NCBI RefSeq assembly: GCF_000499845.2
Contig: NW_027174143.1
Span: 1 to 64,000, forward strand
Source: Phaseolus vulgaris
Lineage: Eukaryota > Streptophyta > Magnoliopsida > Fabales > Fabaceae
Direction: 5' to 3'
DNA length: 64,000 nt
Made by a program: the position numbers and the translations under genes. The notes beneath the pieces are model-generated. The model saw only the letters and a program-made list of their open reading frames with translations, was not told where the DNA came from and made no database searches. This document shows, piece by piece, positions 19,426 to 30,810 of the stretch; within the stretch, counting starts at the first letter, position 1, and each line of letters starts with the position of its first letter.

Positions 19426-20743
19426 TCAGTCGTCTATCTCCAAGGGCACGACCTTTCCATCAACAATGTGGTGAGTGGAATCGCAGCTGGAAATGTCAAT
19501 CCCCGGATTCGTGCAGACTGCTTGAGCCAAAGCTTCTTGGAATCCCTCCTCGAAAGTACCCGCCATCTCCTGGATGAGGGCCTTTTTGTCCTTCTCTAGC
19601 TCCTCAATAGCGGCGTCCCCGGAGGCTACCTGCTTCTCCAAAGCCTCCTTTTCCACGCGAAGCCGACTGACCTCGACCTGTAGTTTGTCGTAGTCAGCCT
19701 GGAGAAGGCCCATAGCCTTGGCCTGGGTGGCCATTTCCCCCTCCATCCGCTCCATCTCGTCAGCCTGCTCACAGCAACGGTCCTTCAGGTCCTTTTAAAC
19801 TTCTGCGTCAGCTTCGACCAATTGCTGAAGGCCCGTTAACTGAACTTGGAGGGCGACTTCCCGAGTATAAAAGTCGGCCTGGAGCTCCAATGCCTCTGCC
19901 AGTTGTCTCTCCGCTTCTGCTTTGGACTCTTGCGCCTGCTTCAGGGAGGTTTGGTAAGTTTCGTTCTGGCATCCCAGGGTTTTCTTCTCCTCCTCCAGAG
20001 CAGTTGCCTTTGTTTCCAAGGCCTGGAGAGTTTGAGTTTGCAGGACAGCATTCCTGGCCTGGGCACGCCATTCAAGGGCCACCGCCAAGAAGGCCCCCAA
20101 GTAGAAAGGCATGCCTTCCTTCCTGTCGGTGCCCTCTGGCATAGTCCCGCCACTGAAGCCCCTCATCAGATGCATGATTGGAGGAGGCATGGCGATGAGA
20201 TCGGGGGCGGCAGCGGCAGCGACGGGAGCAGGGGAAGCAGAGACTTCTACCGGTGGCGGGGCGGAGCAGATTCGGCACCTTCACCCCCTTCCTCTTGGAC
20301 TGTTGTAGGTGGAAGTGAGGTCGCGCTTGGAGGGTCATCCATGAAGGGATTCCCTTCCTGGGGCGACGCCTCTAGCAGAAGAGGAACCCGCGCAGATTTT
20401 CTCCTCTTGAAGGGTGCCACACCTTCAGAGTCCTCATCATCCGATAAAATTTCCAAGACCCGTTTCCCTTTGTCAAGGGGTGTTGGAGCCGGAGATGAGG
20501 TTGCGGCTAGGGGAACGGCGGCGATGGGTGGAGGAGAGCTGGGAGCCTGAAGTGCTTCGGGGCTATGTGGAGATGACGGAGATGAGCTTAAGGGAGCTTC
20601 GGCAGTGACCGGAGGTGACGGTGACAGAGTTGGTAGGGGGATCGGAGCAGCAGCAGGGACGGAGGAGGCGCTCGCCTTGGCGGCACGAGCCTCCTTCATT
20701 GCTTTCGCCAGCATCATTCTTTTAGAGGCGTCCATCACCGATC
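19426..20743 (-). pseudogene. Antisense gene of element C, coiled-coil exon
   Basis: The exon starts at 20743 after the acceptor TTTTGGTGTAG, in phase 1 with the upstream exon. It encodes MDASKRMMLAKAMKEARAAK, a long Pro/Ser/Ala linker, DKGKRVLEILSDDEDSEG and a basic KRRK patch. After a frameshift near 20200-20250 come strong coiled coils (for example LETKATALEEEKKTL and EVSRLRVEKEALEKQV). It ends IVDGKVVPLEIDD at 19426, matching the VDGKVVPAED end in element D. Stops at about 20247 and 19795 show it is not translated whole. The role is unknown; it is probably an element-encoded structural or regulatory protein. Confidence 0.6.
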
Positions 20744-20926
20744 CTACACCAAAACAGACCAAACAGCAGAAATCAGGGCCGAAGCAACTATGCAAAATTA
20801 CAAAACGCATAGAGGCGTGAGATGCAAGTAACATGGCACCATGAGAAACAAGGGAGGAAGCAATGGGAACAAACACTCGGTAGCAGGGTGTTCACAGCAA
20901 AGGGGACGAGGGAAAAGTCTCCTTAC

Positions 20927-21716
20927 CAAAGTATGTTGTCAGGGCGTGAGCATTGTACTCGCTAGCAACAAGCTTCAAAGTATCAAAAACGATCCCCAGC
21001 CCAGCCAAGGCCTTGCTTACTTCCCTGTCGGCAGGAGATAGCTCTTCCAAGGCTTTGGCCCTAAGCAGCTTAGGGCGCTCCGTCCAATAGAGGGGAAAGC
21101 CGTCCAAGGCTGTGGGGTCGTGCTTGGCACTGCACACTCTAAAGAATTTCCCCTTCCAGTTTTTGTAAGAGTTTTGGAAGAGGGAGAGGAGGATTCTGCC
21201 CGCGATCCCGGAAAAGCTCACCCAGAAGCTTTTCCCCTGCTTTTTCACCTCAAAGAAATGCAGGAAAACGTCTACGGAAGGGAGGATGCCCAGGTGTCTG
21301 CAAAGAATTTGAAAACCCCTTACGAATGCCCAGCTGTTGGGGTGGAGCTGGGCGGGGGCAGTATTAATTTCAGTGAGGAGTTCTCTTTCAAAGGGGGTGA
21401 GGGGAAGACGCACTCCTACGCGTTTGAACACGGTCTGGTACATGAAGAAGAAGGGTTTCCCCTTTCTAGGTCGGTCGTCCAAACAAACAGGTTCCCCGGG
21501 CCTGCCGGGACGGACGGATATGTGGGCATCGTGAGTGCGGCAGAAAGCGTTAAAGTTATACAAATGGGGGTCCCCACGGTGAGCTTCCAGGTCCTAGAAG
21601 CTAGTGAGGCTGGTACACTCGTTCAAGAGCTCGTCGGGGGCCCATGGGTAGTAGGCTTTGTAGTAGGACTTGGGGGTCTTTGGGGAGGAATCAGGCTCCG
21701 CGTTCGTGCGCGCCAT
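20927..21716 (-). pseudogene. Antisense gene of element C, domain exon
   Basis: From ATG 21716 (MARTNAEPDSSPKTPKSYYK) the frame meets one TAG after about 43 codons and is then open to the donor TTTG|GTAAGG at 20927. The domain includes FERELLTEINTAPAQLHPNS, WAFVRGFQILCRHLGILPS, FWVSFSGIAGRILLSLFQNS, YKNWKGKFFRV and FPLYWTERPK, the plant 'putative gypsy type transposon' family (PF04195-like by recognition). The 790 coding bases leave phase 1, matching the next exon. The start was chosen by the Met following an acceptor (CTTTCTCCAG, exon start 21731) and by homology to D. Confidence 0.65.
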
Positions 21717-22464
21717 GGTGTAAATAAATAGCTGGAGAAAGAAGAGAGGAAAAAGGTTTTAACAAGTGTAGCCATGACAGGAAGGGGGGTGAACCCCAGG
21801 AAACATCACCCACGCGAGAGAACCCAGAAAGAAGGAGAAGGGAATAGTGAAGGAAGGAGAAGCGGAAGAACGCAGTAATGCATGAATGTCAACAGTCCCA
21901 GGCAATTCAATAAATCATACAATGCGACGAAAGAGAAGAGTCGTGAGTATTCGAAAATCATACCTTTGCTATCAAAGTGAAGGCGGAAAAAGAGCACAGG
22001 AAAGGGAGAACCGCAGTTGCAGAGAAAAGGGGTTTGAAGACGACGAACAGTGCACAGACGCGGAGGGAATGAATGTAACAGTGAGGTGAGCACGGGGTTT
22101 TGGGGTAACTTAAACGTTACATTTCGCAACCCAAGAGGCGCTAATTAAGAGCCGTGAGATCGTACCACGTGTCAAAGGATCAATCGCCCCAGGGAAACGC
22201 AAGGGTCTCTAGAGGCTGGCCGTGCGATGGGCTACGTGGCGCGCGATTAAGGGTAGCCCCAAAAGGTGTTATTATCACCGTTTCAGAGGATGTCCAATCA
22301 GCCATTAAGAGCGCTCCTATGGTTCAGAGAGCGTCACGTCAATAATTCGAGAATTCTTGAGTTAGCAAGGAGCGACACGTCATCAGGGTGGCACGTGGAC
22401 GGCGTGGGCGAGGCCTTAGTCTTTACGCTGAAGACAAGTCTTCGGCTTAAGACTGGGGGGCTTG
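21717..22464 (-). other. 5'UTR intron of the antisense gene, its upstream region, and the polypurine tract of C
   Basis: A donor AGCAAAG|GTATGA (21964) and an acceptor CTTTCTCCAG (exon start 21731) bound a 232-bp intron on the minus strand, against 231 bp at the same place in D. Upstream (21965-22440) should hold the antisense promoter; no canonical TATA box was seen. On the plus strand GACTGGGGGGCTTG (22451-22464) is the polypurine tract before the 3' LTR. Confidence 0.55.
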
Positions 22465-23684
22465 TGTACCGTCCCGTACCCGGGCGTTGACTAAGTCAAG
22501 GTCGAAGTCAACACCAGAGGTCAAAGTCAACGCCAGGGGTCAAAGTCAACACCAGGCGTCGCCTAGGTGAAGAGACGCTAAGTGCCAGCGTCACCAAGAA
22601 GAGGCGTCGCCAAGGCAAGGCGTCGCCTAGGTGAAGGCGCCGCCCAACCAGGGCGTCGCCAGATCAAACAGTACTAAAGCAAGGCAATCACAGTGTGGTT
22701 CCCCGATACCCATGGGTAGGAAAGACCATGGAGGGAGCGACGTCGTGGGAAGGCCTCAGGTCCCGATAACCCGGGGCAACGATAAAGAGAAGGAAAAGGT
22801 GGCTTCAAGGCCATAGTGATGGCACCAGTGTAGGGCAGCCTGACTCGTGAAGTACCCCTGCCGCCCCAGAGACACCTTTGGGACAGATACGACTCAAGAG
22901 GTAGGTCACGCCCAGGGTAGCCGGGTGCAGGGTACGAGAGGAAGGCAGATACGCTCTCAAAAGTAAGTGACTAGATAATTGGGGGCATGAGTTGGCACCC
23001 AAAAAGTCACCCCTAGCGCAGTAGCACTCCCAAGCAGGAGGACTCACACGTAGAAACGTCCCCAGATGGGGTCACGGCGTCGTGAGGCCCTCCACGTGTA
23101 CGACAGCCATGTCAGAATAGAAACACCCTCTAGTCAGGTGCCAGGTAATTAAAGTCATTCAATACAGTTTCCGTTTCGAACATTCAGGTACTATAATGGC
23201 TCCCAAGCGTTTCAACGTCTTAAATGCGCTACGTTTTCTAATTAGATACGCTGATTGAGTGCGTTACATTTGCAATTAAAGGCACGTTAAGGCGCTTTAA
23301 ATGCTTGGGTAGTTTAAATAGCGTTGGGAATGTTGGAAACAGGGTTCGAACTTTTGGCAAATTTACCAGAACTCTCTAGTTGCTTGCTCGTGCTTTGAGA
23401 TTACGTACAAGGGACTGGGGAAAGATCTTTGCCTGAGGGAGAAAACATACACACAAATACACAGTTCTTTTTACCACCTTCAAAGTGCCATACGCGGTGC
23501 TCAGAGACGGAGGTGCACAATTTTGGTGTTTCTTGCTGGCTGACTTGAGCGTCGGAGTGCAAACGGCCGCTAGGGCGCCCTTTTGTCCTCTTTTTGCAGG
23601 AATCCACAGGTAACCAGTGGGAAGGAGTCCCTAGCTGACGGTTGAGGTCGCGCACGAAGACGTCCCAGTCAACCGGACGGAACA
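22465..23684 (+). repeat. 3' LTR of element C, 1,220 bp
   Basis: From TGTACCGTCC to GGAACA, followed by the TSD. It carries the TTGAC-type cluster (about 22486-22555), a TATA-like TTTAAATAGCG (about 23308) and the shared LTR motif on the plus strand (CTGACTTGAGCGTCGGAG, 23540-23557). Other copies: solo LTR 57848-59080 and the partial copy at 63889. Confidence 0.9.
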
Positions 23685-24377
23685 ACTTGTTACTGTCTAC
23701 ACAACACTACCAACTAAATTAGAAATAGAAATATCAAGGTTCAACCACAACTCTTCTACCCTTGTTGTCATTCTTCTCATCATTTTATTCTCTAGTAAAC
23801 TCAATTTTCAAGATTCAAGGAATACATTACGATTTAACCAATACATTGATGAATGGAAATCAAAATTTTATTCAAATAAAAACTTATTACTCTATTTTAT
23901 TTTCAAAATATTTTTAAAAAGATAAATCTGAGAAATTAAAACATTTATTAAATTAATGTGATTTTTTAAATATTAATAGGTGAAATATTTAATTTTGAAA
24001 AAAAAAATTATTGATGAATCATGGTATAAAATTATATTGGTTGATTGAAAAATAATAATTATGATTATAATAATATTAAATTGATTGAAAATAGATTCTT
24101 TCTTATTGTGATTTTAAAATATAAAAATGTGATGCGAATATGGTTATAAACAGTTTGTATTACTATTTTTGATTTAATTTGTTTCTAAAATAAAGGGTAA
24201 TTGATACGAGTACATTGAAGATTGTATTAATATGGTTATCAACAACAATAATTTTCCATTATATATATGAATAGTTTTTAGAAGAATTTTAATACACAGA
24301 AAATAATTGCTCTTTTTTTCTTCTCTTATTGTTTGAGTTTGATATTGGGTGAGATATAGTGATAGAATAAAATAAAG
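23685..24377. other. AT-rich upstream region of DEFL gene 1
   Basis: Non-coding and about 97% like 36858-37543, the upstream region of DEFL gene 3. A TATA-like TATATATATGA lies at about 24260-24270, some 110 bases before the ATG, a plausible promoter. Nothing else recognised. Confidence 0.5.
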
Positions 24378-24883
24378 ATGGCAATAGCATCAAAAACATG
24401 TTTACCACTCCTTGCTTGCATTCTGGTCATCGTTTTATTCTTAGGTAAATTGAGTTTCATTATCGAAGAAACTAAGAAAGTTTGGTTATACTTTTTGTTG
24501 TTATAAGTTGCATGCATTAACCATTTTAGATTCAGTTAAAAGTATATGTGTTGTTGCATGCATGTATTAATGATGAATGTATGTGATTATGGTAGATATT
24601 GTGTTAGAATAATGTATAATTGGTGTGTGAAGATATAGGTGGAGCAGAATCAATGATGAAGGAGACTGATGTGAAGGATTTAGGTGAATGGATGAGCAGA
24701 AAAGATATAGAAGAAAAGGATGTGCATTGTTGTTCTGACAACCGTGTAAGAAGTTGCAACCCAGGAACACAGGACGACAAACATTGTAATTCTCTTTGTC
24801 TAAACCATCCATGCGGAAAAGGTGGTCGTTGCAAACTCTTTGGCCATAAAAATCCAAGACACTTTTGCCATTGTTTCTGCTAA
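24378..24883 (+). CDS. Defensin-like (DEFL) secreted cysteine-rich peptide, gene 1, two exons
   Basis: Exon 1 (24378-24444) encodes MAIASKTCLPLLACILVIVL and FL, a signal peptide. The donor AG|GTAAAT follows. Exon 2 begins at 24633 (after GTGTGAAG) or 24639 (after GATATAG); both keep the frame, giving 105 or 103 residues. The secreted part has an acidic propeptide-like stretch and then ten cysteines: CC, SC, HC, CNSLC, PCGKGG, RC and a closing CHCFC. This is the pattern of plant DEFL proteins, with a CxxxC, a GG(R)C and a C-terminal CxC like the defensin fold. An intron directly after the signal peptide is typical of the family. Likely roles are extracellular defence or reproductive signalling; none can be assigned here. 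This is the only complete copy in the window. Confidence 0.8.
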
Positions 24884-25838
24884 ATCCATGCAACATATCA
24901 GATCAGATAATGATGAAGATTCTAAATCTCGATATTATATATATATATCACTTTATTTTCATTTATATAAATCAGTCACAAAATGTATAATTTTCATTAA
25001 TGTATAATTTATATGAAATGAATTTTCTATATTTAATTATAATTTTACACTCTGAAATTTTTTAAAGGGAATTTTGTGAGAGTGGTAGCTAATGAACGTT
25101 CACTATTTTGAAGAAGATCTTTCCTATTTTTCAAGATTCACCCTACAATATGGTGCAAAAAGAACCAAAATAAACTATTTTAGTCCCCATAATATTAGAC
25201 AAATATTTTATAAAAAAAACTATATAAAAAAGTCAAAATCCGATTTAATTTATTGTAATTGTTTGTTAATTTTTTTATTCAACTCTTAATATAAAAAAGT
25301 ATACGACTTTTAAATGCTTAAGTTTTAAGTATATAAATTATGCTCCCAATAATTTTACTAGAAAAAAATCACATTTAATAAGTTAAAAAATTATTATAGT
25401 TTATTTTTTTAATATATTTATATCTATTATTGTTTCAATTTTAATAAATATAATATAGTTTACAAAATTTAAACATTTTAAGCTTACAACAACAACATTT
25501 ACAACAACATTTTGTTTTCATTTATTTACGTCTAGTACTAATGTAATAACACTTATTATAATGGTATACACCAAATTCTAAAATAAAATAAAATAATTTA
25601 TCCATTTAACGTAATATGAAATTAAATTACATACATCTAATACTCCACTTTTAATTTTATTTATTTTTTATTGATAAAAAATATTCATACCTTTGTATTT
25701 TTTTCATTCATTTCAATATTACTTCATAACTATTAATATGCTCTTTATCTTTCTTATGAGTATGATCTTATTCCATTTATGGGAACAGGATGCATGATTG
25801 AGTCCACCATGTTCCTTTCTCTATGTGCAATCATATTT
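24884..25838. other. AT-rich downstream region of DEFL gene 1
   Basis: A TA microsatellite at about 24936-24950, then, from 25081, the GTGGTAGCTAATGAACG sequence that recurs at 14042, 27353, 30811 and 38271. From about 25676 comes a piece ending at AATCATATT (25838), shared with LINE-flanking sequence. No gene seen. Confidence 0.6.
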
Positions 25839-26857
25839 GATGGAGATCAAGCTCAAGTGGACATGGAGGCCAATCAACAAGATCAAGAAGAGGTAGAGGC
25901 GCAAATGGAGGATGCCCATGGAGGTCAAAGCCCACCTCAAAGGCTTACAAGAAGCATGTTCAAAGCTTTAGGAGCTATTTTCTCTTTTTGTAATTTCTTT
26001 GGTTGAAGGTGCTTAGAGGGAAACATTAGAAACCTCTATTGTTATATCATCTTTTAGTCTTTAGTTAGGAGCTTTAGGAGGGGGGGTGTGTTAGTAGATA
26101 GGTGTAGAAGTAAATAAGGAGGTGCCAAAGTGAGAGAAGGGATCACATCTTCCTCATGTCTTGTTTAGGCGTCCGTTATAGCTTCTTTTAGGAGGGAATT
26201 TTGAATTCTCTTAGTTTGATTTTCAGCACCTTTAGGCTATAAATATAGGTGCTCTCCTTGTACATTTCAGATTTGAATTTTAATTAGAGAAACTATACTC
26301 AAATTTTGAGAGAGCATTGGAGAGCTTTTGAGCCTTCTTCTCTAGTCTTATCTTGAAGGATCCATGGTTTCCTCAAGTGGCGGCTTGCACACTCATCTAG
26401 GAGCATCCATCCTTCTAGTGGCGTGATCATCCAACCATACATCCATCTTCATGAGCTTTCTCCTCTCCTTCCTTTCTTCTCTTTTATTGTTCATGTTTTG
26501 AGTTTGTGTTCTTGAGTTTTTGGTTCGGCTTTTCGCTTTTCCAGCAGCTTTTCTTCTTCTTCTTTTTGTTTGGTTCGGTACATTTTATTTTCCAGCAATC
26601 CTTTTCAGTTCTCTTGCCTTTTATTTCATTTTGTTCGGTTCATTTTGGTTCTTATTCAATTCTATTCGGTGCTTTTGATTTTTACCTCTTTTTGTTGGTT
26701 CAATTTGACAATATTAGGAACTTCCATATGAGTTTGGATTTGGTGCTAGTTTTGGTGAGTTCTTGACTTAGAACATTGATCCAATTCTAAGAAAAAGTGC
26801 CTAACAATTGTCCAACTCAAGTTGATTCGTAAGAATGTCAAGAATCATTCCAATGTG
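25839..26857 (+). repeat. G-family LTR, 3'-truncated copy
   Basis: Starts TGATGGAGATCAAGCTC at the same target position as element G (39586) and continues as the G LTR, with TATA-like CTATAAATATAGG near 26237, until GTCAAGAATCATTCC near 26857. There it breaks about 30-40 bases before the LTR end and joins DEFL intron sequence. The first ~170 bases are open in one frame (see the finding on pol in the LTR). Confidence 0.75.
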
Positions 26858-26904
26858 ATTATGGTAGATATTGTGTTGGAATAATGTATAATTGGTGTGT
26901 GAAG

Positions 26905-27155
26905 ATATAGGTGGAGCAGAATCAACGATGAAGGAGACTGATGTGAAGGATTTAGGGGAATGGATGAGCATAAAAGATATAGAAGAAAATAATATGTATT
27001 GTTGTTCTGACAACCGTGTACGAAGTTGCAACCCAGGAACACAGGACGACAAACATTGTAATTCTCTTTGTCTAAACTATCCCTGTGGAAAAGGTGGTCG
27101 TTGCAAAGTCTTTGGCCATAAAAATCGAAGACACTTTTGCCATTGTTTTTGCTAA
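26905..27155 (+). pseudogene. DEFL gene 2: exon 2 only, joined to an LTR
   Basis: Exon 2 is intact with all ten cysteines (differences from gene 1 include R to I in WMSIKD, ENNMY, NYPCGKGG and NRRHF). The signal-peptide exon and the first part of the intron are missing: sequence left of about 26858 is a G-family LTR. Without a signal peptide it cannot make the usual secreted product, unless LTR transcription supplies a new first exon. Called a pseudogene. Confidence 0.7.
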
Positions 27156-28651
27156 ATCCATCCAACATATCAGATCAGATGATGATGAAGATTCTAAATC
27201 TCGATATATATATATATATATATTCACTTTATTTTCACTTATATAAATCAGCCACAAAATATATAATTTTCATTAATGTATAATTTATATGAAATGAATT
27301 TTTTATATCAAATTATAATTTTACTCTCTGAAATTTTTGAAAGTGAATTTTGTGAGAGTGCTAATAAACGTTCACTATTTTCAAGAAGATCTTTCCTATT
27401 TTTAAAGATTCACCCTACAATATGGTGCAAAAAGAACCAAAATAAACTATTTTAGTCCCCATAATATGAGACAAATATTTAAAAAAAAAACTATATAAAA
27501 AAAGTCAAAATCCGATTTAATTTATTGTAATTGATTGTTAAAATTTTTTTATTCAACTCTTAAAAACACAGTATACGACTTTTAAATGTATAAGTTTTAA
27601 GTATATAAATAATTCTCCCAATAATTTTATTAGAAAAAGAAATCACATTTAAAAAGTAAAATATTAATAGAGTTTAATTTTTTAATATATTTATACCTAT
27701 TATTGTTGCAATTTTAATAAATATAATATATTTTATAAAACTTAAACATTTTAAACTTACAACAACAACATTTTGTTTTCATTTATTTACGTCTAGTACT
27801 AATGTAATAACACTTATTATAATGGTATACACTAAAGATTTTCGTCTATTGATTTTGATTTTCATAAAACAAGTGGCACTGTTAGAAATAATAAAATAGA
27901 AATTAATTTATCGAAAAATAATTAATTGTTATATTGACTAAATTATATATTATTTTAGAAACTAAAAAAAGTTATTGATATCTAAATTTGTATCTAATTA
28001 TCTACCAGTTATTTAGATTATGAGGTTGGTAGCTAAAACTTTGATAGTTAATTAAATATCAATTTAAAATTTATTTATCAGTAATAGAAACTAATTAAGT
28101 CTCTAAAATAGTATCTAATATTGGACATATAACAACTAACTATTTTTTATCTCTAAAATTGATTTTTATTTAATAATTTTCATATAGTGTGTGTCAAATT
28201 TATTATACACACATTTATATTTTTTCTACTAATTAAAATCGTATGGACCAAATAAACTTTCTTCACAAATGTAATATGCACAGAATTTAGTCAGAATTTG
28301 TATATGTCATATACTATTTTTTGAAATTTTCAAAAATCATGAATATGATTAAAGATTTCTTTAAAAAATTTTGAACTCTCCATGTAAGCCAAATTCTAAA
28401 ATAAAAAAATAATTTATCCATTTAAAGTAATATGAAATTAAATTACATACTTCTAATACTCCACTTTTAATTTTTTTTTTTTTATTGATAAAAAATATTC
28501 ATACTTTTGTATTTTTTTCATTCAATTGAATATTACCTTATAACTATTAATATGCTCTTTATCTTTCTTATGAGTATGATCTTAGTCCATTTATGGGAAC
28601 AGGATGCATGACTGAGTCCACCATGTTCCTTTCTCTATGTGCAATCATATT
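27156..28651. other. AT-rich downstream region of DEFL gene 2
   Basis: A TA microsatellite at about 27204-27222, then the shared DEFL downstream sequence from about 27353, ending at AATCATATT (about 28651), the same point at which G-family LTRs begin elsewhere. No gene seen in 1.5 kb. Confidence 0.6.
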
Positions 28652-29416
28652 TGTGTTGAAAATGGATGAAGCTTCTTCTCAGCAAGTCTTAGTGTGTGTG
28701 TTTGATGTAGAAAATTGTATTATTTGATATGAAGTTAGCGGTGATGTTATTAGTGGTCAGAATAGGTTAGAGTGAGATTAAGGTGACCTTTTGCTTCGTG
28801 ACCTACTTCATATCCTTAACCAAGGTGGTAAGATCAAACACAAAAAGATTTTCAAAACTCTTTTATCAACTACCTTAAGTTTTCTCAAAATCAGGTTACT
28901 GCACAAAATTAGATTTGTTGATTTGTAAAACAATAGATTTATTTCTGAACTGGTTAATGGTTTTCAAAATTCTGTTAGGGCACCAAAGAGTTTGTTGCAG
29001 CCCGTTATTTCTGTTAAGATGAGTTGGAAGTGGTTTTAAAATCATCTTGTGTATTTCATAAAATCAATCCATTTATTTTAATTTCAACTTGTTCTTTTTA
29101 TAACAGCTTTCAACTATTTTTTGAAAAATTGTTATGAATTGGTTTCTATTTAAAGAGAGACACATGTCACATGAAAAAATGAGTGATCACGTTTTTGAAC
29201 ACAGATAAAAGAGTTTTCATAGAGAGACAAAAGCTTTGAATGTTTTCTTGAAAGGTTCTCTCAAAGAATTCAAGTGTGCTTGTTCATTGTGTGCCTTGGT
29301 CAAGGGTTGAGGTTCTGTCATTGCTAAACTGCAGAAAAGTATTGTTGTTTTAGGTTTCTTGCATCTTCTTTTCAAGTGCTTTCTTTCCTTATTCTTTCTT
29401 GTGTAAAGGTGGTTGT
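28652..29416 (+). repeat. Copia LTR-like piece
   Basis: Begins TGTGTTGAAAATGGATGAAG, the start style of SIRE-like copia LTRs. It has a TATA-like TTTATTTAAAGAGAG region (about 29147-29160) and merges into the piece also present at 12378-12629. No coding sequence. The boundary with the E-family LTR is at 29417. Confidence 0.45.
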
Positions 29417-30042
29417 TGTTCCTGCCGGTTGACTAGATCACCTTCGTACGTGTCTACGAGTTGCGTTTCAAGGACTCCTTTGCCTTCGTTCCAATCATCA
29501 CCCTTCGTCGCCTTGAATACCTAAAACAGAGAGACAAATGGGAGCCCTCGCGATTGTTTGCACTCTGACGCTCAAGTCAGTAATGGCAGAAAACACTGTT
29601 GCACCTCCGTAACAGAACACCATAAACACTGTGCTCAAGGAAGCGCGTAACTGAATTCTCTCTCGTTCTCAGATTACTTGTGTGTAAAGTGTGAAAAAGT
29701 ACCTTAGTCTGTTAGCAGCGAGAGCTTATATGCCTTTGACTTAAGCGCTTTTGCCACGTGGCTGTCTCTAACTCAAGCATCGCTGCAGGCAGGCCCTCAT
29801 GTCATCGTAACCTGAGCTAAGGTTGACTCCAGTGAGTGAGGCTGCCCTTTCGAAGTGCAACTGGCGTGGGATGACCACTCAGGCGTCAACTCATACGCCC
29901 AACATCAGAGGGATCATCCATACTGAGCGTTCACTGCCCCCTCACGTCCCATGCATGGCGATCGCTGCTGGAACGAGACTCTAGCGAGTCGTATCGGTTC
30001 CAGTGGTTCTCTAGCCGTGGGGCGTACTGCCGCTTCTCAACA
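29417..30042 (-). repeat. E-family LTR copy 2 (626 bp)
   Basis: Same length as copy 1 (12630-13255) with a few percent substitutions. The shared motif is at 29567-29580. Followed at 30043-30449 by the same GC-rich and AT-rich stretch as block I. Confidence 0.45.
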
Positions 30043-30449
30043 CCTTTATGCATGGTCTTGGTGGGCTGGGCTTCTCTATACTGGTAGCTGGGATGTGCTC
30101 TTCAAACCACCTTTATGACTCGTCTTTCTCTTCGGGTGCCGAGGGCCGAGGACTCCTCGCCTCTCCCCAAGCCGACACCTTCTCGGTCCTTTTACACGTG
30201 AGCCTGATGAGGCTCCTTCCTAACCAACTGAACCCTCCTCGTGGGACCCTCCTTCGGGGGCCCCTTGTTTACTTTCTAGGCTTGTTCATTATGTTCTTCA
30301 AAGATCCTGAATAAGTTCTTTGTCGTTTGCAAATATCTAAATCTGTGTGTTGGCTGTTTAAAGAGAGGAATAAATCTTTAAACTAACTCTTTTCAAGATT
30401 CATATTCTCTTCAAGATCACTTGTTAAAGATTCAGAGTTGAAATTCTGG

Positions 30450-30810
30450 CTCTCGATCTCGGGTGAACACCGAATGGGGGGGTACTCGTGGAAGGCACTT
30501 CGACGCTCAAGTCAGTAAAGTGGGTGATCGGTATTCGGGTAGGTGCACAGAAATAAATTACTTACCTTTGTCCTTGGGATGTGTGCTATTTATATTATTT
30601 TAATGGGCTTACCTTATTGGTCCTGATTAGTGGAATGGATCTCACTTATGAGTGTATTACCTAATCCTTAATGACGGATTAGCTTCACTGACCTTGGTTT
30701 GAGCGTTAATGGCGATTTCCCTTGTCTCGGTCAAGCTTTTGTGGTCTCGGCTAGGTTTCCCCGATCTCGGTCAGGGTGATCAAATCTTCGGTGTAGCCCA
30801 TACCAGTACA
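30450..30810 (-). repeat. B-family LTR, truncated copy in block II
   Basis: Partner of 13651-14041 with the same left truncation; the LTR start TGTACTGG (minus) is at 30810. The shared motif is at 30502-30515. A small internal deletion compared with block I lies near 30765. Confidence 0.7.

Larger units (their letters stand above)
18631..23684 (+). mobile_element. Element C: Tat-type gypsy derivative without gag-pol, 5,054 bp, TSD acttg
   Basis: Both ends are exact: acttg (18626-18630) before TGTACC and acttg (23685-23689) after GGAACA. The uninterrupted target is visible in block II (about 36853-36862, TATAACTTGTTACTG). The interior has only a truncated 5' LTR, a GC-rich repeated spacer, an antisense two-exon gene, a polypurine tract and a 1,220-bp 3' LTR; gag and pol are missing. 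It must have been mobilised by another copy or lost its middle after insertion. It postdates the block duplication. Confidence 0.9.

Noticed and set aside
24567..24896. Minus-strand frames across the DEFL genes (also 26845-27168 and 37733-37978)
   Set aside because: They are shadows of the DEFL exon and its intron, repeated only because the gene is repeated.
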